From positions 62,001-126,000 of the forward strand of contig NZ_JANBVS010000014.1 of assembly GCF_024586915.1 (NCBI RefSeq): DNA of 64,000 nucleotides. The letters are read 5' to 3'. This document shows positions 54,505-62,274 of the stretch, piece after piece. Both the position numbers and the translations under genes were made by a program. Each line of letters opens with the position of its first letter. The stretch's first letter is position 1. Under the pieces are notes generated by a model that was not told where the DNA came from, made no database searches, and was given only the letters and a program-made list of their open reading frames with translations. The stretch is from Bradyrhizobium sp. SRS-191. Lineage in GTDB: Bacteria > Pseudomonadota > Alphaproteobacteria > Rhizobiales > Xanthobacteraceae.

Positions 54505-54936
54505 TCAGCCGCGCGGCGCGATCGGCGCCTTGCCGTTGCGGCCCCACAGCACGAACAGCGACAGCGCGAGCAGCACGATGTTGAGCGGCGTCACGGCGCC
54601 TTCGCCGCGGGAGAGATGGAAGACGAGGGCGAACACCTGGAGCGTAGCGCAGCCAAGAGCGGCCAGCACGGTCAGGCGCGGCATGATGCGGGTCAGTGAC
54701 GGCAAGAGGATGCCGATGCCGCCGGCGAGATCGATCAGGCCGATGGTCCGGACGAACCCGACCGAATATTCGCCGGCCCAGGGCATCATCTGCGCCAGCT
54801 CCGGGATCGGCGTGAACGTCTTCATCACGCCGGAGAAGGTGAACAGGGCAAACACCAGGACCTGGGCGGTCCACAGGCCGATGCGCAGCGCCAGAGAGGG
54901 TTGCAGCGGAAGGTCGTTGGTCGTCGTCGCGGACAT
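54505..54936 (-). CDS. DoxX-family membrane protein
   Basis: 143-aa protein with four transmembrane helices (LRIGLWTAQVLVFALFTFSG; FVRTIGLIDLAGGIGILLP; LTVLAALGCATLQVFALVFH; LNIVLLALSLFVLWG), matching DoxX-like proteins. DoxX/DoxD relatives include thiosulfate:quinone oxidoreductase subunits, and others act in redox stress. GGAGACCCCTG precedes the ATG. It is divergent from the LysR gene and leads the dsrE-tlpA set. Confidence 0.8.
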   Translation of the reverse strand: MSATTTNDLPLQPSLALRIGLWTAQVLVFALFTFSGVMKTFTPIPELAQMMPWAGEYSVGFVRTIGLIDLAGGIGILLPSLTRIMPRLTVLAALGCATLQVFALVFHLSRGEGAVTPLNIVLLALSLFVLWGRNGKAPIAPRG

Positions 54937-54996
54937 CAGGGGTCTCCAGGATTGAATCGTACCCCGACACTGGTGATTTCGTCTGGTTTGATCATT

Positions 54997-55015
54997 ATGC
55001 TTCCTGTTGAAGCAT
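54997..55015. promoter_or_regulatory. inverted repeat between doxX-like and lysR genes
   Basis: ATGCTTC and GAAGCAT flank CTGTT, in the 98-bp divergent control region, 20 bp before the LysR start. A likely LysR-type operator controlling both directions. Confidence 0.55.
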
Positions 55016-55034
55016 CATTTCCTCTGGGTTGATA

Positions 55035-55994
55035 ATGGATACGCTGGTCAGTATTCGGGTATTCTGCCAGGTCGCCGAGCTCAAGAGCTTCGCGGCAGCG
55101 GCCGATCGCTTGAGCCTATCGCCGGCGATGGCCTCCAAGCATGTCATGCAGCTGGAGCAGCGGCTGTCGACCCGGCTGCTCAACCGCACCAGCCGGCGGG
55201 TCGGCCTGACGGAGGCGGGACAGGTCTATTTCGACCAGGTGCGTCCGATGCTCGATCAGCTCGACGAGGCCGAGGCCGTCGTCAGCAAGGCCACGGTGAT
55301 TCCGCGCGGCACCTTGAAGGTGAGCGCGCCGGTGTGGTTCGCGAATCCGCTGTTCGCCGGCACACTCGCCGCCTATCGCGCGCGCTACCCGGACGTGGTG
55401 ATCGATCTCGATCTCAGCGGTCGGCTGGTGAATTTGGTCGAGGAGGGGTTCGATCTCGCGTTGCGCGTGTCGGCGACGCCCGGCGACGGGCTGATCGCGC
55501 GGCCGCTGGCCCCGGTGCTGATGCAGCTCGTGGCGTCGCCGACTTATCTCGCCACGGCAGGGCGGCCGAAGGCGGTCACCGATCTCAACGGCCATGCGAT
55601 GCTGAAGTATGCGCTGTATCCGCTGCGGACGATCACAGTGCCCGCCCCGGAGGGCGAGGTGGCGCTGACCTTCAAGGATGTGCTGATCAGTGGCAACGAG
55701 ACCCTGCTGCATCACGCCGCCGTCGCCGGCATGGGCATGGCCGTGCTGCCGCGCTGGCTGATGGCCGACGACCTCGCCGCGGGCCGGCTCGAGCCGGTGC
55801 TGCCGGAGCTGCTGACGATCAAGGCGCCGCTGATGGCGGTCTATCCCAGCCGCAAATATCTCTCGGCCAAGGTCCGCACCTTTATCGACTTCATCGCCGC
55901 CGATCCGCTGATGAAGCAGGCGTCGGACGGACCCGCGGCTGCGATCGATCCGGTCGCGGCGCAGGCGAGGAAGGGGCGGAAGAGGGGGGCGTGA
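55035..55994 (+). CDS. LysR-family regulator next to the sulfur genes
   Basis: 319-aa LTTR of the CrgA/AaeR-like subgroup (MDTLVSIRVFCQVAELKSFAAAADRL; then SLSPAMASKHVMQLEQRL and TSRRVGLTEAGQVYFDQV). It is divergent from doxX-dsrE-tlpA and convergent with soxA. It probably controls the doxX set. A TTG at 55029 is also in frame; ATG 55035 gives the usual family start. The Arg/Lys/Gly-rich tail is unremarkable. Confidence 0.88.
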   Translation: MDTLVSIRVFCQVAELKSFAAAADRLSLSPAMASKHVMQLEQRLSTRLLNRTSRRVGLTEAGQVYFDQVRPMLDQLDEAEAVVSKATVIPRGTLKVSAPVWFANPLFAGTLAAYRARYPDVVIDLDLSGRLVNLVEEGFDLALRVSATPGDGLIARPLAPVLMQLVASPTYLATAGRPKAVTDLNGHAMLKYALYPLRTITVPAPEGEVALTFKDVLISGNETLLHHAAVAGMGMAVLPRWLMADDLAAGRLEPVLPELLTIKAPLMAVYPSRKYLSAKVRTFIDFIAADPLMKQASDGPAAAIDPVAAQARKGRKRGA

Positions 55995-56023
55995 GCATCT
56001 TGGGTTGCCGAAGGTCTCTCCGC

Positions 56024-56054
56024 CGTCATGGCCGGGTCAAGCCCGGGCATGACG
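56024..56054. repeat. REP-like palindrome between convergent genes
   Basis: CGTCATGGCCGGG and CCCGGGCATGACG flank TCAAG with one mismatch. It is related to the large palindrome at 52981-53066 and may terminate both transcripts. Confidence 0.65.
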
Positions 56055-56132
56055 AGCTACTCATGGGGCCCGCGTTCGAAGCGACATCCTGCGAGCTCGA
56101 ACTCATCAAATTGCGGCTGACGCGCTGCACGC

Positions 56133-56909
56133 TCAAGGCCGCACGGCCGGTGCGTCCATCGTCATGCCGTGCGCGCGCGACATCAGATACAGCTCGAGCG
56201 AGATCATGTCGGGCGCGTCGAAGTCCAAGGCTTGCGCGCGGACGCCTGTCATGCAGCCGCGCAGGCGCCGCTGCAGCGAGCCCATGCCCTGCCATTCCAG
56301 GCGGTAGATCGGATAGCCCGTCGGCTGCGCTTGCGTGATCGCCGAGCCGGCGAGATGCTTGTCCCAATTGTCGTCGTGGCAATTGGCGCAGGCGAGATTG
56401 AGCTGGCCCTGGCGTTGGACAAACAGCTCGCGGCCGCGCGCGACCGCTGAGGCGAGGCGCGGATCGTCGCCGGCCGTGATGGGCATCCCGCGCGACTGCT
56501 TCGCGATCACAGCGGTCAGCGCCAGCAACTCGCGGCTCTCCGGCGCGAACGGATCGGCCTGCTGATGCTGCCTGCGGCAGAGATTGACGCGCTGGCCGAG
56601 ATCGACCGGCGCGCCGCTTGCCGCGTTGAAAGCGGGATAGCGCGCGGCGACGCCCTTCATGCTGGCGTCGGCGGCACCGTGGCAATCGCCGCAGGACTTG
56701 TTGGCGGCGCCGGCTTTCGTGCTCCACAGCGTCTCGCCATCGAGCACCGACAGCATCGCCGGATTGGCGGTGTCGTCGTCCTGCATCGCCTTGGTGTCCG
56801 ATGACAGGAAGTCGTAGCCGGAGCGGCGCGCGGATACGGCGATCTCGCCGGCGAGCACGGGCAGGGCGGCGCCGAGCAGGACCATAACGGCAAGCAGTGC
56901 GCGCGGCAT
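56133..56909 (-). CDS. soxA: sulfur-oxidation diheme cytochrome SoxA
   Basis: 258-aa periplasmic protein with a signal peptide ending near VLA-GE. Two haem c motifs, CGDCH and CANCH, mark the diheme form. RRLRGCMTGVRAQ contains the active-site Cys that ligates haem and forms the cysteine persulfide in SoxAX. SoxAX joins thiosulfate (or another sulfane donor) to the Cys of SoxY. ATG 56909 overlaps the soxZ stop (TGATG). In ordinary clusters soxB follows; here the operon ends. Confidence 0.93.
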   Translation of the reverse strand: MPRALLAVMVLLGAALPVLAGEIAVSARRSGYDFLSSDTKAMQDDDTANPAMLSVLDGETLWSTKAGAANKSCGDCHGAADASMKGVAARYPAFNAASGAPVDLGQRVNLCRRQHQQADPFAPESRELLALTAVIAKQSRGMPITAGDDPRLASAVARGRELFVQRQGQLNLACANCHDDNWDKHLAGSAITQAQPTGYPIYRLEWQGMGSLQRRLRGCMTGVRAQALDFDAPDMISLELYLMSRAHGMTMDAPAVRP

Positions 56910-57229
56910 CAGTCGACCGTGATCACAGCCGACGCATTGGCGACGAAGCCGTTGTCGCCGATCCATTCGAACTCGAAGCGGCCGCTCTCGCTCGCCGTGG
57001 TGAAGAACGACAGGAATGGGTTGGCGGCGATGGCCGGATAAAGATCGGCGCGGAAGATCTCGGCGCCGTTGAACCTGCAGGTGAAGCTGGTGATGATGTC
57101 GCGCGGGATCGCATCGCCCGCGGCGGTGTGGCGATAGCCCGGCTCCATCACGTGGCTCATCAAGGTCTTGATCTCGATGATCGCGCCGCGCTTGGCTTTG
57201 GCGGGGACGTTGACGAGGGCGGCGGGCAT
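56909..57229 (-). CDS. soxZ: sulfur carrier complex subunit SoxZ
   Basis: 106-aa protein that pairs with SoxY. Family features are PAKAKRGAIIEIKTLMSHVME, GDAIPRDIITSFTCRFNG and the end FEFEWIGDNGFVANASAVITVD. It has no signal, as is usual, and is exported with SoxY. It overlaps soxY and soxA by one base each (TGATG), indicating coupled translation. Confidence 0.95.
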   Translation of the reverse strand: MPAALVNVPAKAKRGAIIEIKTLMSHVMEPGYRHTAAGDAIPRDIITSFTCRFNGAEIFRADLYPAIAANPFLSFFTTASESGRFEFEWIGDNGFVANASAVITVD

Positions 57230-57717
57230 CACGGCATCTCCTCGGTGCAGGCGGCGAGGGTGACGATGACGTCGACGGTCGCCGACCAGAATGAGCCGTC
57301 GGAGAGCTTTGCGATGGCCACCACTTTCTGGGTGTCTGCGAGCCGGATGCGCGTCGTGACCTGGGCGCGGCCGGCGCTCGGCGTGAGGAAAAAGTTCGCG
57401 ACGTTGGGCTGCGGGTTCTTCTCGTTGAAGACGTGGATGCTCTTGACGAAATTGTCGGGCGTCATCGGATGATCGACGCTGACCGTCATCGGCACGGTGT
57501 TGCCGTTCTCGACGAGTGGCGGAATGTCGAGCCGGACCTTGCCGGTTTGCACATGCGCCTCGCCGACGAGATTGCGGATCGCAGAGGCGAGCATTGCCGG
57601 GGTGGCTTGCGCCGGCCTCACGGTGACGAGCGGCAGGGCGCTCGTTGCGGCGACGGTTCCTGCCAGCTGCAGCAGGTGGCGGCGCGAGAGGTGGAGCGGG
57701 TCGAACATGCTGCTCAT
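57229..57717 (-). CDS. soxY: sulfur carrier SoxY with unusual C-terminus
   Basis: 162-aa sulfur carrier. A Tat signal (LSRRHLLQLAGTVAATSA) leads to an immunoglobulin-like domain. The canonical carrier arm is GGCGG at the very end; here the end is VTLAACTEEMP, so the carrier Cys (residue 157) is retained but its flexible glycines are replaced and five residues follow. The arm may be less mobile or suited to other enzymes. ATG 57717 lies 6 bp after the soxX stop; ATG 57708 is an alternative. Confidence 0.93.
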   Translation of the reverse strand: MSSMFDPLHLSRRHLLQLAGTVAATSALPLVTVRPAQATPAMLASAIRNLVGEAHVQTGKVRLDIPPLVENGNTVPMTVSVDHPMTPDNFVKSIHVFNEKNPQPNVANFFLTPSAGRAQVTTRIRLADTQKVVAIAKLSDGSFWSATVDVIVTLAACTEEMP

Positions 57718-57723
57718 ATGGGC

Positions 57724-58170
57724 TCACTCGCGAAGGGTCGCGAGATAGGCGACGATATCTTCGATCTGCTCGGCCGACAGGATCGGCTTGTCGCGCCAGG
57801 CGGAACCGACGCGGGTCAGGCCGTCGAGGCGATAATAGGACGGCATGATCGTCGCCGGATTGACGCTGGAGGCATCGACCAGCCGCAGCCGCAGTTGCGC
57901 GGTCGTGGAGCGGCTGCCGGCGCCGGCCAGGCTCGGGGCGAGATCGCCCTGGAAGCGCGCTTCAGGAAACGGGCCGGAGTGACAGAGGATGCAGGTCGAG
58001 CTTCGCGCGAGCACCAACGCGCGGCCGCGCGTCGCATCGCCGGGCCGGCCGGTCAGCGATTGCGCGATGCCGTCGCCGGAGATCGTGTACGGCTTCAGCC
58101 CCTCGGCGAAGATGGCCGCGGGCAGGGCGGTGATGATCATGGCGATCACCCGGCTAGCCGAACGCATCAT
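57724..58170 (-). CDS. soxX: sulfur-oxidation monoheme cytochrome SoxX
   Basis: 148-aa periplasmic cytochrome with a signal peptide ending near FA-EG (~residue 22). One haem motif CILCH and the distal Met in the NPATIMPSYY segment are typical of SoxX. It pairs with SoxA. Its start overlaps the soxF stop by 17 bp; ATG 58170 or 58167 may be used. Confidence 0.93.
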   Translation of the reverse strand: MMRSASRVIAMIITALPAAIFAEGLKPYTISGDGIAQSLTGRPGDATRGRALVLARSSTCILCHSGPFPEARFQGDLAPSLAGAGSRSTTAQLRLRLVDASSVNPATIMPSYYRLDGLTRVGSAWRDKPILSAEQIEDIVAYLATLRE

Positions 58171-59437
58171 GGGTCAGCGCCTTGAACCAGGCCGTCGCAG
58201 CATCCGCCTCGGCCGCGCGCGTGGTGCGCGGCGCGTCGACCGGGCTTGCCTTGCCGCCCTCCGCTTCGGCGAACAGATCTCCCTTGGGCTGATAGACGCC
58301 CGACAGCGAGAACGCGTAGTCCGGCGCGACGAGGCTGTAGCAGATGCCGGTCAGCAGCGGTGGCGGCTCGATCCGCCGTGCGATCAGGTCGCGCGCGATC
58401 ACGGCCGCACAGGCTCGTCCTTGCGCCTGCGCCGCGCCGGCCGATTTCGGAATGCCGCCGCCGAGACAGGCGTCGCCGATGATATGGACATCCGGCACGA
58501 GCTTCGAGGCGAACGTCGCTGCGTCGATCGGGCACCAGCCGGTGCGATCGACGGTGCCGGCCAGCGCGGCGATGCGGCCGGCCTTCTGCGGCGGGATGAT
58601 GTTGGCGACATCCGGAGTGTAGTTGCCGAATTCGGTGACCACCGTGCGCGTGGCGGCGTCGACGCCGGTGACGCGGCCGCCCTGTGACAGCGGGATGCGC
58701 TCGATCATGCCGGGGTAGAGCTGCTGCCACGCCTGCTCGAACAGCTTCTGTTGCGAGAAGCTATCCTTGGCGTCGAGGATCAGCACCTTCGACTTCGGCT
58801 TCCGCGCTTTCAGATAATGCGCGATCAGGCTGGCGCGCTCGTAAGGTGCCGGGGGACAGCGCGACGGATTGGCAGGCACCGCGATCGCCACCGTGCCGCC
58901 GTCCGGCATCGCCTCTATCTGCTTGCGCAGCAGCAGGGTCTGCTCGCCGGCCTTGTAGGCGTGCGGCATGACGGCGGACGCTGCTTCGTCGTAGCCTTGC
59001 AGCGCCGTGAAATCGAGATCGATGCCCGGCGCGAGCACGAGCCGGTCATAGTCCAGCGTGGTGCCGTCGGCGAGCTTGACCTTGTGCCCGGCCGCATCGA
59101 TTGCGGTGGCCGCCTGCAGCATCACGCGCACGCCGTCTGCAGCGATCCTGTCGTAGCCGAACTGCTGCGCGCCGATGTCGCGCAAGCCGGCGATGACCTC
59201 GTTGCTTTGGGGGCAGGAGGTGAATGTCTTGCTCGACTCGACCAGCACGACGTCGAACCTCTCATCGGACTTGCACAGCGCGCGGGCGCAACTGGTGCCG
59301 GCAAAGCCGCCGCCGATCACGACGACGAACGCGCCCATCTTCGCCCGCAGCACGGCGGGCGCGCCCATCATCGCAACGCCCGCCGCGATCAGGCCGCCGA
59401 CCTCTCTGCGCGTGCGCCGTCGGGATGTTGTCATCAT
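58154..59437 (-). CDS. soxF: flavocytochrome c sulfide dehydrogenase-type flavoprotein SoxF
   Basis: 427-aa periplasmic FAD protein. A Tat-like signal (RRRTRREVGGLIAAG) precedes FAD motif VVVIGGGFAGTSCARAL. The two redox Cys are in TSCPQSNEVI-like FTSCPQSNEV and in GWCPIDAATF; another Cys lies in SRCPPAPYER. FCSD oxidises sulfide to a Cys-bound sulfur and passes electrons to a cytochrome; no separate fccA cytochrome gene is here, so SoxX or another c-type cytochrome may accept them. It follows the molybdenum hydroxylase gene by 52 bp in the same direction. Confidence 0.92.
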   Translation of the reverse strand: MMTTSRRRTRREVGGLIAAGVAMMGAPAVLRAKMGAFVVVIGGGFAGTSCARALCKSDERFDVVLVESSKTFTSCPQSNEVIAGLRDIGAQQFGYDRIAADGVRVMLQAATAIDAAGHKVKLADGTTLDYDRLVLAPGIDLDFTALQGYDEAASAVMPHAYKAGEQTLLLRKQIEAMPDGGTVAIAVPANPSRCPPAPYERASLIAHYLKARKPKSKVLILDAKDSFSQQKLFEQAWQQLYPGMIERIPLSQGGRVTGVDAATRTVVTEFGNYTPDVANIIPPQKAGRIAALAGTVDRTGWCPIDAATFASKLVPDVHIIGDACLGGGIPKSAGAAQAQGRACAAVIARDLIARRIEPPPLLTGICYSLVAPDYAFSLSGVYQPKGDLFAEAEGGKASPVDAPRTTRAAEADAATAWFKALTHDAFG

Positions 59438-59489
59438 GTCGAACCGACGTGATGGCGGCCCTTGCTGCGAACGGCCGCCGCCGCGCCTC

Positions 59490-61673
59490 TCATGCGAAGG
59501 TGATGTTCTGGTCGCGCAGCGGCACCGAGCGGATGCGTTTGCCGGTGGCGGCGAAGAACGCGTTCAGCACGGCCGGAGCGGCGACGCCGATGGTCGGCTC
59601 GCCGACGCCACCCCAGAAGCCGCCGCTCGGGATCATGATCGATTCCACCTTCGGCATCTCGGCGATACGCATCGAGTTGTAGCTGTCGAAATTGGTCTCA
59701 ACGATGCGCCCGTCCTTCACCGTGCAGCCGCCATAGAACAGCGCCGACAGCCCGTAGACGAACGAGCCCGCGATCTGCCGCTCGACCTGCGCCGGGTTGA
59801 CGACATAGCCCGGATCGGTCGAGGCGACGATGCGGTGAACCTTGATCTTGGTGCCGTCGATCACCGAGATTTCGGCGGCGCCCGCGACGTAGCTGCCATA
59901 GCCGTGCAGCTGCGCCAGCCCGCGGTAGACACCTTCCGGCGCCGGAGTGCCCCAGCCGATCTTCTCGGCCACCGCGTTGAGCACCGCGAGATGCTTCGGG
60001 TTCTTCGCCATCAGCTTGCGGCGGAACTCGAGAGGATCTTGCCCTACGGCGTTGGCGAGCTCATCCATGAAGCATTCAAGATAGATCGCGTTCTGGTTCA
60101 CGTTGACGCCGCGCCAGAAGCCCGGATTGATATGCGGGTTGCGCATCGAATGCTCGATCAGCAAATTCGGCACGGAGTAGCCGATCGTCGCCTCGCCCGA
60201 GGGCGCCAGCCCCTGGAAGGTCGCGGGGTCCTTGCCGTTGACGAGCGCATCGGGCCTCAGGCTGAACAGGATCGACTGGCCGGAGATGCGCATGTGCAGC
60301 GCGGTCAGGTTGTTGTCGGCGTCGAAGCCGCCGGTCAGCTTGCACTGCGTGATCGGGTGATAGCGGCCATGCGTCATGTCCTCCTCGCGCGACCATAGCA
60401 GCTTGATAGGCGTGCCCGGCATCGCCTTGGCGACCTGCACGGCCTGGCGGACGTAATCGGTCTGGCCGCGCCGGCCGAAGCCGCCGCCGAGGATCAGCTT
60501 GTGCACCTCGCATTTGTCGGCCGGCAGGCCCGACGCCTCCAGCACCGCGGCGAATGCGGCCTCGCCATTCTGCGTGCCGCACCACACCTCGCAGCGATCG
60601 GGCGTGTAGAGCGCGGTCGCGTTCATCGGCTCCATCGTGGCGTGGTTCTGATAGGGATAGTTGTAGACGGCCTCGATCTTCTTCACCGCGCTCGCCAGAG
60701 CGGCCTTCGCGTCGCCGTTCTCGTTGCCGACGAAGGCGGGACCGGAGTCCAGGCCTTCCGCCAGCCATTTGCCGATCGACTCCGAGGAGACTTTTGCGTT
60801 CGGGCCTTCGTCCCACACGATCGGCAGCGCATCGAGCGCGGTCTTGGCGTGCCACCAGGTGTCGGCGACCACGGCGACCGCGGTGCCGTCGACCGCGATC
60901 ACCTTCTTGACGCCCTTCATGCCGGCGATCTTGGCCTCGTCGAAACTCTTCAGCTTGCCGCCGGTGACCGGGCAATCCTTGATCGCGGCGTTGAGCATGT
61001 TCGGCAGCTTGATGTCGGCGCCGTAGATCATTGCGCCCGTGACCTTGTCGGCGGTGTCGAGGCGCTTCACGCCCTTGCCGATCAGGGTCCAGTCCTTGGG
61101 ATCCTTCAGCTTGACGTCGGCCGGCGGCGAAAGCTTTGCCGCCGCTTCGGCGACTTTGCCGTAGGTCGTGGTCTTGCCCGAGGCCTTGTGCGTGATGACG
61201 CTGTTGGCGGCCGTGCATTCGGCCACCGGCACCTTCCACTCGTCGGCCGCGGCCTGGATCAGCATCATGCGCGCGGCGGCGCCGCCCTTGCGGACGTAGT
61301 CCTGCGACGAGCGGATGCCGCGGCTGCCGCCGGTGGAGAAATCACCCCACACGCGCTTGCGCGCGACGTTCTGGCCGGGCGTCGGATATTCGGTCGTGAC
61401 CTTGCTCCAGTCGCAGGCGAGCTCTTCCGCGACGAGCTGGGCGAGACCGGTCAGCGAGCCCTGGCCCATCTCGGAACGGGCGATGCGGATCACCACGGTG
61501 TCGTCGGGCCGGATCACGACCCAGGCGTTGACCTCGGGCGAGCCGTCGGCGGCGCGCACCACCTGCGGCCCGCCGAAGGGAATGTCGAGCCCGAGCGCGA
61601 GGCCGCCGCCGAGCGCGGCGGTGCCGATGACGAAGGAGCGGCGGTTGAGACGCGGCGTCACATGCTGGTTCAT
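59490..61673 (-). CDS. exported molybdenum hydroxylase large subunit (isoquinoline 1-oxidoreductase beta/xanthine oxidase family)
   Basis: 727-aa molybdopterin-binding subunit. A Tat signal (LNRRSFVIGTAALGGGLALG) shows periplasmic location. Moco motifs GGGFGRRGQTDYVRQAV and the GVGEP segment with the catalytic Glu (FWGGVGEPTIGVAAPAVLNA) are present, with the family's usual size. Substrates of the family are aromatic heterocycles or aldehydes; here it is unknown. AAAGGAGGCCGGC precedes the ATG. It is followed by soxF with only a 52-bp gap, so it is likely cotranscribed with sox genes. Confidence 0.9.
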   Translation of the reverse strand: MNQHVTPRLNRRSFVIGTAALGGGLALGLDIPFGGPQVVRAADGSPEVNAWVVIRPDDTVVIRIARSEMGQGSLTGLAQLVAEELACDWSKVTTEYPTPGQNVARKRVWGDFSTGGSRGIRSSQDYVRKGGAAARMMLIQAAADEWKVPVAECTAANSVITHKASGKTTTYGKVAEAAAKLSPPADVKLKDPKDWTLIGKGVKRLDTADKVTGAMIYGADIKLPNMLNAAIKDCPVTGGKLKSFDEAKIAGMKGVKKVIAVDGTAVAVVADTWWHAKTALDALPIVWDEGPNAKVSSESIGKWLAEGLDSGPAFVGNENGDAKAALASAVKKIEAVYNYPYQNHATMEPMNATALYTPDRCEVWCGTQNGEAAFAAVLEASGLPADKCEVHKLILGGGFGRRGQTDYVRQAVQVAKAMPGTPIKLLWSREEDMTHGRYHPITQCKLTGGFDADNNLTALHMRISGQSILFSLRPDALVNGKDPATFQGLAPSGEATIGYSVPNLLIEHSMRNPHINPGFWRGVNVNQNAIYLECFMDELANAVGQDPLEFRRKLMAKNPKHLAVLNAVAEKIGWGTPAPEGVYRGLAQLHGYGSYVAGAAEISVIDGTKIKVHRIVASTDPGYVVNPAQVERQIAGSFVYGLSALFYGGCTVKDGRIVETNFDSYNSMRIAEMPKVESIMIPSGGFWGGVGEPTIGVAAPAVLNAFFAATGKRIRSVPLRDQNITFA

Positions 61674-61684
61674 GCCGGCCTCCT

Positions 61685-62134
61685 TTAGGCGTTCGCCGCG
61701 GCGTGGATCGCCTCGCGCACCTGCGCGAAGGTTCCACAGCGGCAGATGTTGGTGATGGCGTCGTTGATGTCCTGATCGCTCGGCTTCGGATTGTCCTTGA
61801 GCAGCGCGGCGACGGCCATGATCATGCCGCTCTGGCAATAGCCGCATTGCGGAACGTCGTTCTCGAGCCAGGCCTGCTGCACCTTGTGCAGGCCATTGTC
61901 GCTGCCGAGCCCTTCGATGGTCGTGATCTGCTTGCCGACCGCCTCCGAGACCGTCACGCCGCAGGAGCGCACGGCGGTGCCGTCGAGATGCACCGTGCAG
62001 GCGCCGCATTGTGCGATGCCGCAGCCATATTTGGTGCCGGTCAGTCCGGCGTTCTCGCGGATCGCCCACAGCAGCGGCGTGTCCGGCTCGACGTCGAGAG
62101 TATAGGATTTTCCATTAATCGTGAGGTTTGCCAT
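61685..62134 (-). CDS. [2Fe-2S] small subunit of the molybdenum hydroxylase
   Basis: 149-aa iron-sulfur subunit with both clusters' ligands: plant-type [12 protein letters not shown] with the later SC, and the C-terminal CGYCQSGM and CRCGT. It transfers electrons from the molybdenum site. There is no signal peptide, so it should be exported bound to the Tat-tagged large subunit. AAGGGATCTGCG precedes the ATG. It is the first gene of the ior-sox run; the large subunit starts 11 bp after its stop. Confidence 0.93.
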   Translation of the reverse strand: MANLTINGKSYTLDVEPDTPLLWAIRENAGLTGTKYGCGIAQCGACTVHLDGTAVRSCGVTVSEAVGKQITTIEGLGSDNGLHKVQQAWLENDVPQCGYCQSGMIMAVAALLKDNPKPSDQDINDAITNICRCGTFAQVREAIHAAANA

Positions 62135-62188
62135 CGCAGATCCCTTTCGTTCAACTCGCCAGCTGAACTGAGGGCCGCACTGTGGCGC

Positions 62189-62205
62189 GAACGATTGCAT
62201 CGTTC
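62189..62205. promoter_or_regulatory. palindrome upstream of the ior-sox operon
   Basis: GAACGAT and ATCGTTC flank TGC, 55 bp before the first start codon, in a 140-bp gap shared with the MFS gene's end. A likely regulator site; the regulator is unknown. Confidence 0.5.
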
Positions 62206-62274
62206 AAATCAAGAATATGCGTTTGCGGCGCGGAAGATTTGTGATGGAGCGGGGTTGTAGTTCGCCCGAACTCA

